From Streptomyces sp. NRRL S-37 (GTDB lineage Bacteria > Actinomycetota > Actinomycetes > Streptomycetales > Streptomycetaceae): a stretch of 64,000 nucleotides of DNA. Position numbers and translations under genes: made by a program. Every line of letters starts with the position of its first letter. Position 1 is the stretch's first letter. Where the stretch lies: assembly GCF_000721605.1 (NCBI RefSeq), contig NZ_JOIZ01000023.1, positions 1 to 64,000 of the forward strand, read 5' to 3'. The notes below the pieces were generated by a model, which saw only the letters and a list, made by a program, of their open reading frames with translations, ran no database searches and had not been told where the DNA came from. This document shows positions 1 to 8,026 of this stretch, in pieces.

Positions 1-3
1 CTC

Positions 4-118
4 CTCCCCCACTCTCGGCTTCGCTCGAGCGGGGGGACCCCCATGAGCGGGGGGACCCCCATCGCCCACCCGTGCCGCCCTGGGGGTACCTCCCAGGCCC
101 TTAAGGCACTGGGGGAGG
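4..118. repeat. Dispersed hairpin repeats at the window edge
   Basis: Bases 4-44 are identical to 40599-40639. They can fold through a C5/G5 stem enclosing the palindrome CGCTCGAGCG. An 18-bp piece (GAGCGGGGGGACCCCCAT) is duplicated in tandem at 27-44 and 45-62. A second hairpin follows, with arms CCTCCCAG near 90-97 and CTGGGGGAGG at 109-118. GC-rich hairpin repeats of this type are widespread between Streptomyces genes. No coding sequence is supported here. Confidence 0.8.
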
Positions 119-230
119 CACGACTGCCCGCAGCTGCGGCGGCACGACTGCCCGCAGCTGCCGGGGTGGGGGTGTTGCCTCGGCGGCATGGTTACCCGCA
201 GCTGCGGCGGCACGGTTGCCCGCAGTTATG
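115..230. repeat. 24-bp imperfect minisatellite, noncoding copy
   Basis: Four 24-bp units lie at 115-138, 139-162, 183-206 and 207-230, with about 20 bp of degenerate sequence at 163-182. Each unit has a core like CACGACTGCCCGCAGCTGCG. The same unit occurs five times at 40647-40766, where it is translated inside a PucR-family gene. Here it lies just beyond the 3' end of the regulator gene that stops at 249, and it is not evidently translated. Confidence 0.85.
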
Positions 231-248
231 GGGTGGGGGGCGGGTTGT

Positions 249-1697
249 TCATACCGCGCGGGGGAAGGATTCGTGGCGGTCCAGGAAGGCCGATACGCCT
301 GACGCCCGGCGGTGGGGGAGCAGGACGCGGGATGTGCCCGCCAGCATGGTGCGGACCCGGGACGACTGGACCTCGGTCAGCAGGTCCAGGACCCGCATTC
401 CGGCCTCCGCCGCCTCGTCCGGGTGGCCCCCGCGGGCCAGGTCGTCCGCCAGCTCCGCCGTGTACAACGCGATGTTGCGGGTGAAGTGCGGATCCTGGAG
501 TTCCGCCGCCCGCCGTGCGTGCCGGGCCGCGCGCGGCCAGTCGCCCAGCGTCGACCAGCACTGCGCTTCCAGGCCCTCCAGTTCGGCCTCCCCGTAGAAG
601 CTCATCCACTCAGGGTCCGCCTCCGACGGCCCGCGCTCGAAGTAGGCCCCCGCCCGGGCCAGCGCCTGCTCGCAGCCCGTACGGTCGGCGAGCCCCGCCC
701 AGCCGCCCGCCTCCCGCAGCGCCAGCAGCGACATCAGCCGCGGGGAGCCGAGCGGGCGCGCGGCCCGCTGCGCGGCCTGCGCCGCCCGTACCGCCTCCCG
801 GGGCCGGCCCGCGTCCCGCGCGAGGAACGCCGTATTGCAGAAGGCGTGTGCCTCCACACCCGGATCCCCGGTCACCCGCGCGGTCGCCAGCGCCTCCGCG
901 TAGTGCGAGCGCGCGTCGTCGAAGCGGCCCGAGTCGTGCGCCAGCCAGCCCACCGAGATGGCCAGCTCCCCGGCGCCCGAGTACAGCCGGTCCGCCGTCC
1001 GCTGCCGGGTCGTCCCCGCGTCCAGCAGCGCGTAGGCGGCGCGCAGGGGTGCCGCCGCGCGGCGGTACAGTCCGTCCGCCCCGTGCCGGTCGTCCAGCAG
1101 CCGGATGCGGCGGACGGCCTCCTCCAGGGCACCCGCGTCGCTCGCCCCCGCGCGGCGCACGGCGCGCTGTGGCGCCGAGGCGTCGGAGGCGAACCCGTAC
1201 GGGCCCAGCGAGGCGGAGGCCACGGTGGCGCCCCCGCCGGTCATGAATGCGCGACGCAGCACGTCGCTCTCCTCGTGGTCGTGCGTGTCGTACGTGTCGT
1301 ACCGGTCCTGCGTCTCATACGGCTCGTACGCCCCGCTGTTCTCAGTCGTGGCGTTCGCCGGGTTCTCGGTGGGGGCCGGGGGAGTGCCCCCGGCGGTCCG
1401 CGCTCCGCGCCCGCGCACCGACGAGCGGGGCGCGAAGCCCAGGTCGGTCAGCGTGCGGCCGGGGAACATGTGCAGGAACACCCGCTCATAGGCGTAGTTG
1501 GGGCAGCGGATCTCGCCCGCCTCCACCCGGTGCACGTACCGCGCGTCACAGCTCACCCGCTCGCCGATCTCGCGGGCGGCCCGCCGGACCACCGCGGCGA
1601 ACTCGGCCGGCGAGCGCGGTCCGCGCAGTTGCCGGAAGACGAGGTTCGGCCGCGGGGGCCGGGGGGGCTGGGACGAGGGCACCGTTGACGACGCCAT
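249..1697 (-). CDS. Helix-turn-helix regulator with TPR-like C-terminal region
   Basis: A 482-residue protein. Residues 20-95 look like an XRE-type helix-turn-helix domain with the motif CDARYVHRVEAGE. A disordered linker rich in Tyr, Asp and Thr (YETQDRYDTYDTHDHEE) follows. After about residue 200 the protein is Ala/Leu/Arg-rich helical repeat, as in Streptomyces regulators that combine HTH and TPR segments. I chose ATG 1697 because GAGAGGA lies just upstream; an earlier in-frame start at 1805 lacks a comparable site. The target and ligand are unknown. It is divergent from the small gene at 1954. Confidence 0.75.
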   Translation of the reverse strand: MASSTVPSSQPPRPPRPNLVFRQLRGPRSPAEFAAVVRRAAREIGERVSCDARYVHRVEAGEIRCPNYAYERVFLHMFPGRTLTDLGFAPRSSVRGRGARTAGGTPPAPTENPANATTENSGAYEPYETQDRYDTYDTHDHEESDVLRRAFMTGGGATVASASLGPYGFASDASAPQRAVRRAGASDAGALEEAVRRIRLLDDRHGADGLYRRAAAPLRAAYALLDAGTTRQRTADRLYSGAGELAISVGWLAHDSGRFDDARSHYAEALATARVTGDPGVEAHAFCNTAFLARDAGRPREAVRAAQAAQRAARPLGSPRLMSLLALREAGGWAGLADRTGCEQALARAGAYFERGPSEADPEWMSFYGEAELEGLEAQCWSTLGDWPRAARHARRAAELQDPHFTRNIALYTAELADDLARGGHPDEAAEAGMRVLDLLTEVQSSRVRTMLAGTSRVLLPHRRASGVSAFLDRHESFPRAV

Positions 1698-1953
1698 GGC
1701 CGGGTCCTCTCTGCGAACCGTCGAACCATGCCGGGATCGGGGCGATTTGCGTGTGTGCTGCCCTGTTTCCGGCGGGCTAGAACGTACCTGTTGTGACGGA
1801 GTCACTACGCGGAGTTTGGCAACAATCCGGATATGTCATCCGTGATCTGCCATGAACTGCCATCCTTTGCGGCGGACTTTCGTCGTAGCCGTTGACGTGA
1901 CGGCTCGTTGGGCCCTGTGTACCGGGGGCCCTATGCGTGCGGTGGAGGCCGGG

Positions 1954-2376
1954 ATGACGACCAGTCGGAGCAGGGATTCTTCAGAGCTGACGGAACCGGC
2001 AGGGCCGGCAGGGCTGCCTGAGCCGCCGAGCGCGGACTGTGACGTGGTCACGGTTCCGGCTCGGCAGGGTCTGGAGGCGGTCGACATCCTGCGGCGGGCG
2101 GTGGGGGACGCGGTGGGGCCGGTGCTGCATGACGGCGGGTGCGACACGCTGGGGTTTCTGGTGCCTCCGGGGACGGCGGCCGCGTGGGACGTGCCGGGCA
2201 GTGTCTGTACGGAGACCGACGGGTGCGGTCTGACGCTGCCGCCGGAACCTTCGGGGACGGGGACGGACTGGCTGCTTCCTCCGGGGGAGGCGGAACCGGC
2301 GACGGATCCCGAGGCGTTGCGGGAGGCGCTGGACGAGGCCCAGCGGATGATCGAGGCCGCGGACGGGGGTGCGTGA
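1954..2376 (+). CDS. Small acidic protein, function unknown
   Basis: A 140-residue acidic protein. The N-terminal 20 residues are Ser/Pro-rich. A compact region follows with VVTVPARQGLEAVDILRRAV, a Cys and LGFLVPPGTAAAW, then a helical tail. ATG 1954 is preferred over 1933 and 1852 because GGTGGAGG sits 5 bases upstream. I do not recognise a named family. The LGFLVPPGTA segment faintly recalls the N-terminal part of Streptomyces primase-polymerase-like proteins, but that is a weak resemblance. There is no signal peptide or membrane segment. Confidence 0.7.
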   Translation: MTTSRSRDSSELTEPAGPAGLPEPPSADCDVVTVPARQGLEAVDILRRAVGDAVGPVLHDGGCDTLGFLVPPGTAAAWDVPGSVCTETDGCGLTLPPEPSGTGTDWLLPPGEAEPATDPEALREALDEAQRMIEAADGGA

Positions 2377-2502
2377 GGTCCGGGGCCGGGGAGGGTTTCC
2401 GCCCTCGCAGCCCTCACCCGTCCCGCCCCGGGGACGCTGCCCCCGTACCCCTGCTCCTCAAGCGCCTGAGGGGCCGGGAACGGGGCCTGGGACAATGGGG
2501 GA

Positions 2503-3372
2503 ATGGGAAGGGCCAGGAACAGCGGGCGTAGACAGGCAGCCGTCGAGGGTGTCGTCGAGCAGGTCGACGGCGGGGTCGCCCGGCTCGTTCCGGACCGGGA
2601 CCGGGCGCGGGGCTGGACACTGTCGATCGACGGGGCGCCGCAGTCGCACGTCGACCTCGACGACCCGGCGCACCTGTCCTTCGAGTACCAGCGCCGGTTC
2701 GGCCATGTCGTCGATCTCGCCGCCCCGCCCGGCAAGCCCCTGCAGGCCGTGCACCTCGGCGGTGGCGCCTTCACCCTCGCCCGGTACGTCGCCGCCACCC
2801 GGCCCCGCTCCACCCAGCAGGTCGTCGAACGGGACGCGGCGCTGGTGCGCCTGGTCCGGCGGGAACTGCCGCTGGACCCGAAGGCCCGCGTCCGGGTGCG
2901 TTCGGTGGACGCCCGTGAAGGGCTCGCCAAGGTGCCGGACGGCTGGGCCGGACTCGTCGTCGCCGACGTCTTCAGCGGGGCCCGTACCCCCGCCCACCTC
3001 ACCTCGATCGAGTTCCTCGACGACGTCCGCAGGGCCCTCGCCCCCGGCGGGGTCTACGCCGCCAACCTCGCCGACGGGCCGCCCCTCGCGCATCTGCGCG
3101 GCCAGATCGCCACCGCCGCCGCCCGGTTCGCCGAACTCGCGCTGATCGCCGACCCCGCGGTACTGCGCGGCAAACGCTTCGGCAACGCCGTCCTGGTCGC
3201 CTCCGACGCGCCCCTGCCGATCGCCGAGCTGACCCGCCGGGCCGCCTCCGACCCGCACCCGGCCCGCGTCCAGCACGGCAGGGACCTCATCGACTTCACC
3301 GGCGGGGCCGCCCCCGTGACGGACCGGTCGGCGGTCGCCTCACCGGCGCCACCCGCGTCCGTGTTCGGGTGA
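2503..3372 (+). CDS. Spermidine-synthase-like methyltransferase-fold protein
   Basis: A 289-residue protein resembling the SpeE / fused spermidine synthase family. Motif I of the Rossmann fold is seen as HLGGGAFTLARYVA near residues 83-96. An acidic residue after the second strand (VVERDAALVRLV) follows, then VVADVFSGARTPAHLTSIEF near 152-171, then LAPGGVYAANLAD. Family members transfer aminopropyl groups or are uncharacterised methyltransferase-fold proteins. No polyamine partner gene is adjacent, so the substrate is not established. The C-terminal 30 residues are low-complexity Ala/Pro/Ser. Confidence 0.75.
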   Translation: MGRARNSGRRQAAVEGVVEQVDGGVARLVPDRDRARGWTLSIDGAPQSHVDLDDPAHLSFEYQRRFGHVVDLAAPPGKPLQAVHLGGGAFTLARYVAATRPRSTQQVVERDAALVRLVRRELPLDPKARVRVRSVDAREGLAKVPDGWAGLVVADVFSGARTPAHLTSIEFLDDVRRALAPGGVYAANLADGPPLAHLRGQIATAAARFAELALIADPAVLRGKRFGNAVLVASDAPLPIAELTRRAASDPHPARVQHGRDLIDFTGGAAPVTDRSAVASPAPPASVFG

Positions 3373-3447
3373 CCGGACCGGCCGGCGCGTACGGGCCCCG
3401 GGGCGGTCGTGCCATCGGTGTCGCGTACGCCTGAGGCCCGGTGACGG

Positions 3448-3509
3448 GACAGGGCCGTACGAGACAGGTCCGTACGGGACAAGTGCGTACGGAGACAGGT
3501 TCGTACGGG
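3448..3509. repeat. Four tandem 15-16 bp repeats
   Basis: Consecutive units at 3448-3462, 3463-3477, 3478-3493 and 3494-3509 follow the pattern GACAGGYYCGTACGG. They lie between the convergent ends of the spermidine-synthase-like gene and the anchored Pro-rich protein gene. Each unit contains CGTACG, so the block carries regularly spaced small palindromes. No coding function is supported. Confidence 0.8.
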
Positions 3510-3548
3510 GCGGGGACCACCTGTCCGCGTCACCCGTGACGGAACCCC

Positions 3549-4127
3549 TCAGTACGTGCCGATCTCCACCCGCGGCGGCCCGTCGTGCCAGGTACAGAAG
3601 ACCGACACCCGGTCCGCGCCCGAGGTGAACTCCACCCGGATCCACGACTCCGTCTTCCACACCTGCATCGACCAGCCGGCCCCCGGTGTCGCCGACACCA
3701 GCGACGCGGAGGTCTCACCGAGGTCGAACACCGCCCGGCCGCCCTTGGTGTCATAGCCCTTCACCTGGCCGGAGGCGGCCGGATCGGCGGAGGAGGGGGA
3801 GGGGGAGGGCGGGGGCGTGGCGGTCCGGGACGGCTTCGGAGCCGGTGCGGGGGACGACGCCCCGTCGGGCTTCGCCGACGGCTTCCGCGTCTTCGCGGGC
3901 TCCTCCGAACGCCGCTCCGCCTCCGGTGGCCGCCGCGTCGAGGACGACACCGCCTGCGACTTCTCCCCGGCCGCCGCGATGGGCAGGGCACGGGGCGGGT
4001 CGTAGGCGGTGCCCTCCATCACCGTGCTGACACCCCACCACGACAGCGTGACCGCCGCGCCCGTGGCGAGCAGCCAGGCCAGTACATGTACGAGTCCTCT
4101 GCGCATCGTCGGGCCATACTGCCTCAT
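3549..4127 (-). CDS. Membrane-anchored or secreted Pro-rich protein
   Basis: A 192-residue protein. An N-terminal hydrophobic segment spans about residues 11-33. A long Pro/Ser/Ala/Lys linker covers roughly residues 50-120. A compact C-terminal domain of about 70 residues has VFDLGETSASLVSATPG, WSMQVWKTESWIRVEFTSG and CTWHDGPP, and looks beta-rich. I do not recognise the family. ATG 4127 is favoured by GAGGTGG just upstream; ATG 4106 is possible. It is divergent from the response-regulator gene at 4217, so it may be an extracytoplasmic accessory or target of that system (inference). Confidence 0.7.
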   Translation of the reverse strand: MRQYGPTMRRGLVHVLAWLLATGAAVTLSWWGVSTVMEGTAYDPPRALPIAAAGEKSQAVSSSTRRPPEAERRSEEPAKTRKPSAKPDGASSPAPAPKPSRTATPPPSPSPSSADPAASGQVKGYDTKGGRAVFDLGETSASLVSATPGAGWSMQVWKTESWIRVEFTSGADRVSVFCTWHDGPPRVEIGTY

Positions 4128-4203
4128 CCACCTCGGGAGTGTCGCGGCCGCGGAGGTTTCCGGAGTTGTCCACAGGCCCGCACCCGGTCCGCCCGGCATG
4201 GCG

Positions 4204-4216
4204 TACGGTGCGGCGC
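4204..4216 (+). promoter_or_regulatory. Probable leaderless -10 element for the response regulator gene
   Basis: TACGGT at 4204-4209 is followed by exactly 7 bases and then ATG 4217, with no ribosome-binding site. This spacing predicts transcription starting at or next to the A of ATG. No good -35 hexamer was found. Confidence 0.45.
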
Positions 4217-4945
4217 ATGGCAAGTGTTCTCGTGGTCGAGGACGACCAGTTCGTCCGCTCGGCGCTCATCCGGCAGCTCACCGACGCCTCGCACACCGTG
4301 CGCAGCGTGGGCACGGCGCTGGAGGCGCTGCGCGAGGTCGCCCACCATCGTTTCGACGTGGTCGTGCTGGACCTCGGACTGCCCGATCTCGACGGCTCCG
4401 AGGCCCTGAAGATGCTGCGCGGCATCACCGACGTACCGGTGATCATCGCGACCGCACGGGACGACGAGACCGAGATCGTCCGGCTGCTCAACGCCGGCGC
4501 GGACGACTATCTGACCAAGCCCTTCTCGGTGGAGCACCTCTCGGCCCGGATGGCGGCCGTGCTGCGCCGGGCCCGGGCCGGCGGAGGGGAGGCGGCGCCC
4601 TCCCCGGTCATCCGGGTCGGCGGCCTGACCGTCGATCCGCTGCGCCGCCAGGCCGAACTGGACGGCATGCGGCTCGATCTGACCCGGCGCGAGTTCGACC
4701 TGCTCGCCTTCCTCGCCGGACGGCCCGGCGTGGTCGTCCCCCGCAAGGAGCTGCTCGCCGAGGTGTGGCAGCAGTCCTACGGCGACGACCAGACCATCGA
4801 CGTCCATCTGTCCTGGCTGCGCCGGAAGCTGGGGGAGACCGCCGCCCGTCCCCGCTATCTGCACACCCTGCGGGGCGTCGGCGTGAAACTGGAGCCTCCG
4901 GCCGCGCAGGTGCCGCACACGCCCGGAGCGGAGCCGCCGCGATGA
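4217..4945 (+). CDS. OmpR/PhoB-family response regulator
   Basis: A 242-residue two-domain response regulator. The receiver domain has acidic residues in VVEDDQ near the start, the phosphoacceptor D52 in VVVLDLGLPDLDG, T79 in IIATARDD and K101 in YLTKPF. The C-terminal winged-helix domain has LTRREFDLLAFLAGRPG, DDQTIDVHLSWLRRKLGE and YLHTLRGVGVKLE, as in OmpR/PhoB proteins. There is no Shine-Dalgarno sequence; a -10-like TACGGT 7 bases upstream suggests a leaderless transcript. It overlaps the histidine kinase gene by 4 bases (ATGA), so the two are translated together. Its target is not proven; the chitinase downstream is the obvious candidate. Confidence 0.93.
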   Translation: MASVLVVEDDQFVRSALIRQLTDASHTVRSVGTALEALREVAHHRFDVVVLDLGLPDLDGSEALKMLRGITDVPVIIATARDDETEIVRLLNAGADDYLTKPFSVEHLSARMAAVLRRARAGGGEAAPSPVIRVGGLTVDPLRRQAELDGMRLDLTRREFDLLAFLAGRPGVVVPRKELLAEVWQQSYGDDQTIDVHLSWLRRKLGETAARPRYLHTLRGVGVKLEPPAAQVPHTPGAEPPR

Positions 4946-6354
4946 GATGGGCCCTGGTGAAGGTGTCGCTGGCGGTGACCGTGATGGTCGTGGTCGCCTT
5001 CGCGGTGCCGCTCGGTCTGGTCATCCGGGAGATGGCCCGTGACCGTGCCTTCTCCAACGCCGAGCGGGAGGCGGCGGCCGTCGCCCCCGCGCTGTCCATC
5101 ACCACCGACCGCGACCAGCTCGAACGCGTCGTCGCCTCCGTCGGTTCCGACGCCGCGATGGCCGTGCACATCCCGGCCGGCGACGGCGGCGAGGCCCACG
5201 ACATGGGGGAGCGGCGGGCCACCGAGGAGGACATCGCGGCCGTGCGGGAACTGGGGCGTGTCTCCACCTCCCCTGTCACCGGCGGTTCGGCCCTGCTCCA
5301 GCCGGTCGCGCTGAGCAGCGGCGAGATCGCCGTCATCGAGGTGTTCGTGCCCGAGTCCGAGGTCACCAACGGCGTCGACACGGCCTGGGCGGTGCTCGCC
5401 GGGGTCGGGGTCGCGCTGATCCTCGGCTCGGTCGCGGTCGCCGACCGGCTGGGCGTACGGATGGTGCGGCCCGCGCAGCGGCTGGTGGAGGGGGCGCACG
5501 AACTGGGGGAGGGCAAGCTGGGAGCCCGGGTGCCCGAGGACGGGCCGACCGAACTGCGGCTGGCGGCGGTGGCGTTCAACTCCATGGCCGACCAGGTCGT
5601 CCAACTGCTCGCCAACGAGCGGGAACTGGCCGCCGACCTGTCCCACCGGCTGCGTACGCCGCTGACCGTGCTGCGGCTCAACGCCGCCTCCCTCGGGGAC
5701 GGTCCGGCCGCCGAGCAGACCCGGGCGGCGGTCGAACAGCTGGAGCGGGAGGTGGACACCATCATCCGCACCGCCCGCGACGCCAAGCCGCAGACGGCCG
5801 CCGCCGGACCCGGCGCCGGCTGCGACGCGGCCGAAGTGGTGCGGGAGAGGATGGCGTTCTGGTCGGCGCTCGCCGAGGACGAGGGCCGCAAGTGGCGGGT
5901 GGCCGGCGCCGACCGGCCGGTGCGCATACCCGTGGCCCGCACCGACCTGGCCGCCGCCCTCGACGCGCTGCTCGGCAATGTCTTCCGGCACACCGCCGAG
6001 GGCACCGCGTTCGCGGTCGACGTGCACAACGGCGAGGACGCGGTGATCGTGCTGGTCTCCGACGCGGGCCCCGGCATACCCGACCCCGAGGCGGCGATGG
6101 CCCGCGGCCGGGGCTCCGGCAACGACGGCTCGACCGGGCTCGGCCTGGACATCGTGCGCCGGCTCGCGGAGTCGACCGGCGGGGACGTACGGATCGGCTC
6201 GTCGGTGCTCGGCGGGACCGAGGTGCGGATCTGGATCCAGGTCGACGGACGGGAGCGCGAACCCCGGCGGCGCGGGCACCGGGGGACCGTGCGCCGCCGT
6301 CGCGGACCGGGCCGCCTGGTCGCCTCCTTTAACCGTCCCCGATCCCTTCCTTAA
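4942..6354 (+). CDS. Sensor histidine kinase
   Basis: A 470-residue kinase. Transmembrane segments lie near residues 8-29 and 148-168 and bracket an extracytoplasmic sensor domain of about 115 residues. A HAMP-like segment follows (RPAQRLVEGAHELGEGKLG). The phospho-accepting H235 is in LAADLSHRLRTPLTVLRLNA. The ATPase domain has GNVFRHT (N box), DAGPGIPD (G1) and GSTGLGLDIVRRLAE (G2). An Arg-rich tail of about 40 residues follows the catalytic domain and is unusual. It is coupled to the regulator by a 4-base overlap. The stimulus is unknown; the neighbouring chitinase and divergent exported protein suggest an envelope or chitin-related cue (inference). Confidence 0.93.
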   Translation: MRWALVKVSLAVTVMVVVAFAVPLGLVIREMARDRAFSNAEREAAAVAPALSITTDRDQLERVVASVGSDAAMAVHIPAGDGGEAHDMGERRATEEDIAAVRELGRVSTSPVTGGSALLQPVALSSGEIAVIEVFVPESEVTNGVDTAWAVLAGVGVALILGSVAVADRLGVRMVRPAQRLVEGAHELGEGKLGARVPEDGPTELRLAAVAFNSMADQVVQLLANERELAADLSHRLRTPLTVLRLNAASLGDGPAAEQTRAAVEQLEREVDTIIRTARDAKPQTAAAGPGAGCDAAEVVRERMAFWSALAEDEGRKWRVAGADRPVRIPVARTDLAAALDALLGNVFRHTAEGTAFAVDVHNGEDAVIVLVSDAGPGIPDPEAAMARGRGSGNDGSTGLGLDIVRRLAESTGGDVRIGSSVLGGTEVRIWIQVDGREREPRRRGHRGTVRRRRGPGRLVASFNRPRSLP

Positions 6355-6366
6355 GCGCACCCTAAG
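6349..6366. promoter_or_regulatory. Candidate response-regulator boxes upstream of the chitinase gene
   Basis: CCTTAAG at 6349-6355 and CCCTAAG at 6360-6366 are near-identical heptamers with starts exactly 11 bases apart, one helical turn. A weaker CTTTAAC lies at 6327-6333. Tandem heptamers spaced 11 bp are the usual site architecture for OmpR/PhoB regulators. They begin inside the last codons of the kinase gene and lie about 100 bp upstream of the chitinase start. Confidence 0.45.
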
Positions 6367-6461
6367 ATCCCCAACGGCCTCCCGGATCAGGAACTTTGTC
6401 CGAATCCGGCTCGCTAGCGTGCTGCCGCACACCCCCGAACGGCAACGAAGGCAGGCACGCG

Positions 6462-7916
6462 ATGAGCACGCACCGGCGCAGGATCAGCGGCAGGAACAAG
6501 GCGATCGGCGCGGTGACCGCCGCGGCCGTGGCCGGCGGCGGGGCGTTCCTGTTCACCAGCACCGCCCAGGCGGCCGGTGTCGGCGCGGCGTACACCAGGA
6601 CCAGCGAGTGGTCGACCGGGTACACCGCCCAGTACGTGGTGACCAACAACAGCGGCGAGCGGAACCAGGACTGGAAGCTGGAGTTCGACCTGCCCGCCGG
6701 CACCGAGCTCGGCTCGCTGTGGAACGCCGAATCCCGTGTGAGCGGCCGGCACGTCACCGTGCGGTCCGCGAAGTGGGACACCGACGGCCTGGCCGCCGGC
6801 GAGTCCGTCACCGTCGGCTTCGTCGCCAAGGGCACCGGCGACCCGACCGGCTGCCTGGTCGACGGCGCGAAGTGCGGTACGGACAGCGCCCCCACGCCCG
6901 AACCCAGCGGCCGTCCCACCGACGCCCCCACCCCCACCACCCGGCCGACCCCCACCGAGGAGCCCACCGAGCCCGAGGAGCCGACCGCCGAACCCACCCA
7001 GAGCACCGGCACCGGCAACGGCACCGACGCGGGCTTCGCGCCCTACGTCGACACCTCCCTCTTCCCCGCCTTCGACCTGGCCGCGAGCGCCGAGGCGACC
7101 GGCGTGAAGAACTACAACCTCGCCTTCATCACCGACGGCGGCGGCTGCACCCCCAAGTGGGGCGGCGTCAGCGACCTCGGCGGCAACGCGGTGGCCAACC
7201 AGATCGGCGCGCTGCGCGCCCAGGGCGGCGACGTCCGGGTCTCCTTCGGCGGCGCGTCCGGCAGCGAACTCGGCACCACCTGCGCCTCGGCGGACGCGCT
7301 CGCCGCCGCCTACACCAAGGTCGTCGACACCTACAAGCTCACCAAGGTCGACTTCGACGTCGAGGGCGGCGCCCTGCCCAACACGGCGGCCAACACCCGC
7401 CGCGCCCAGGCGATCGCCACGCTCCAGAAGGCCCACCCCGGCCTGGACGTCTCCTTCACCCTCCCGGTGATGCCGGAGGGCCTCACCCAGGACGGCGTGA
7501 ACCTGCTCGCCGACGCCAAGAAGAACGGCGTGCGGATCGACGCCGTCAACATCATGGCGATGGACTACGGACCGGCGTACAGCGGCGACATGGGCACCTA
7601 CGCCGAGCAGGCCGCCACCGCCACCCAGGCCCAGATCAAGGGCGTCCTCGGGCTGAGCGACGCCGACGCCTGGAAGACGGTCGCCGTCACCCCGATGATC
7701 GGCGTCAACGACGTCGTCACCGAGGTCTTCACAGTCGACGACGCCACCCAGCTCGTGAACTTCGCGAAGTCCAAGGGCCTCGGCTGGCTGTCCATGTGGT
7801 CCGGCACCCGTGACCAGCAGTGCGCCGGCGGCACCAAGCCGGCCGCCGACCCGACCTGCAGCTCGATCCTCCAGGACAAGTTCGCCTTCTCGAAGGCGTT
7901 CGCCGCTTACAAGTAG
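6462..7916 (+). CDS. Secreted GH18 chitinase with N-terminal carbohydrate-binding domain
   Basis: A 484-residue exported protein. The signal peptide covers residues 1-37, cleaved near STAQA-AG. A family-2-like cellulose/chitin-binding domain spans about 40-138, with conserved Trp residues and Cys131/Cys138. A Pro/Thr/Glu linker spans about 143-183. The GH18 catalytic domain follows, with SFGG near 261-264 and DFDVE at 297-301; Glu301 is the predicted acid/base. It hydrolyses chitin or chito-oligosaccharides outside the cell. AAGGCAGG precedes the start. It sits directly downstream of a two-component system, and a strong hairpin follows it. Confidence 0.92.
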   Translation: MSTHRRRISGRNKAIGAVTAAAVAGGGAFLFTSTAQAAGVGAAYTRTSEWSTGYTAQYVVTNNSGERNQDWKLEFDLPAGTELGSLWNAESRVSGRHVTVRSAKWDTDGLAAGESVTVGFVAKGTGDPTGCLVDGAKCGTDSAPTPEPSGRPTDAPTPTTRPTPTEEPTEPEEPTAEPTQSTGTGNGTDAGFAPYVDTSLFPAFDLAASAEATGVKNYNLAFITDGGGCTPKWGGVSDLGGNAVANQIGALRAQGGDVRVSFGGASGSELGTTCASADALAAAYTKVVDTYKLTKVDFDVEGGALPNTAANTRRAQAIATLQKAHPGLDVSFTLPVMPEGLTQDGVNLLADAKKNGVRIDAVNIMAMDYGPAYSGDMGTYAEQAATATQAQIKGVLGLSDADAWKTVAVTPMIGVNDVVTEVFTVDDATQLVNFAKSKGLGWLSMWSGTRDQQCAGGTKPAADPTCSSILQDKFAFSKAFAAYK

Positions 7917-7925
7917 GCGGAAGCG

Positions 7926-7972
7926 GGAAGGCGGGGCGCGGCACTCCCCTAGGGTGCCGCGCCCCGCCTTCC
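7926..7972. terminator. Bidirectional terminator between chitinase and bglC
   Basis: A perfect 19-bp stem is formed by arms 7926-7944 and 7954-7972 around a 9-base loop containing CCTAGG. It lies between convergent genes and would serve both. Confidence 0.9.
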
Positions 7973-8012
7973 GTTCCCCCGTTCCCCCGTTCCCCCGTTC
8001 CCCCGTTCCCCC
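7973..8012. repeat. Five tandem copies of an 8-bp unit
   Basis: GTTCCCCC is repeated five times without error, starting at 7973, 7981, 7989, 7997 and 8005. The run abuts the right arm of the terminator hairpin and ends 14 bp before the bglC stop codon. A perfect octamer array of this kind is prone to slippage. Confidence 0.97.
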
Positions 8013-8026
8013 GGAACCGGGTCCGG

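Noticed and set aside
249..1805. Upstream start (1805) for the HTH/TPR regulator
   Set aside because: The extra 36 residues are low-complexity and lack a ribosome-binding site, whereas ATG 1697 has one.
6390..6420. ECF-type promoter (GGAACTT) upstream of the chitinase
   Set aside because: The -35-like GGAAC is present, but no convincing -10 lies at the right distance, and a housekeeping reading (TTGTCC/TAGCGT) has only 13 bp spacing.
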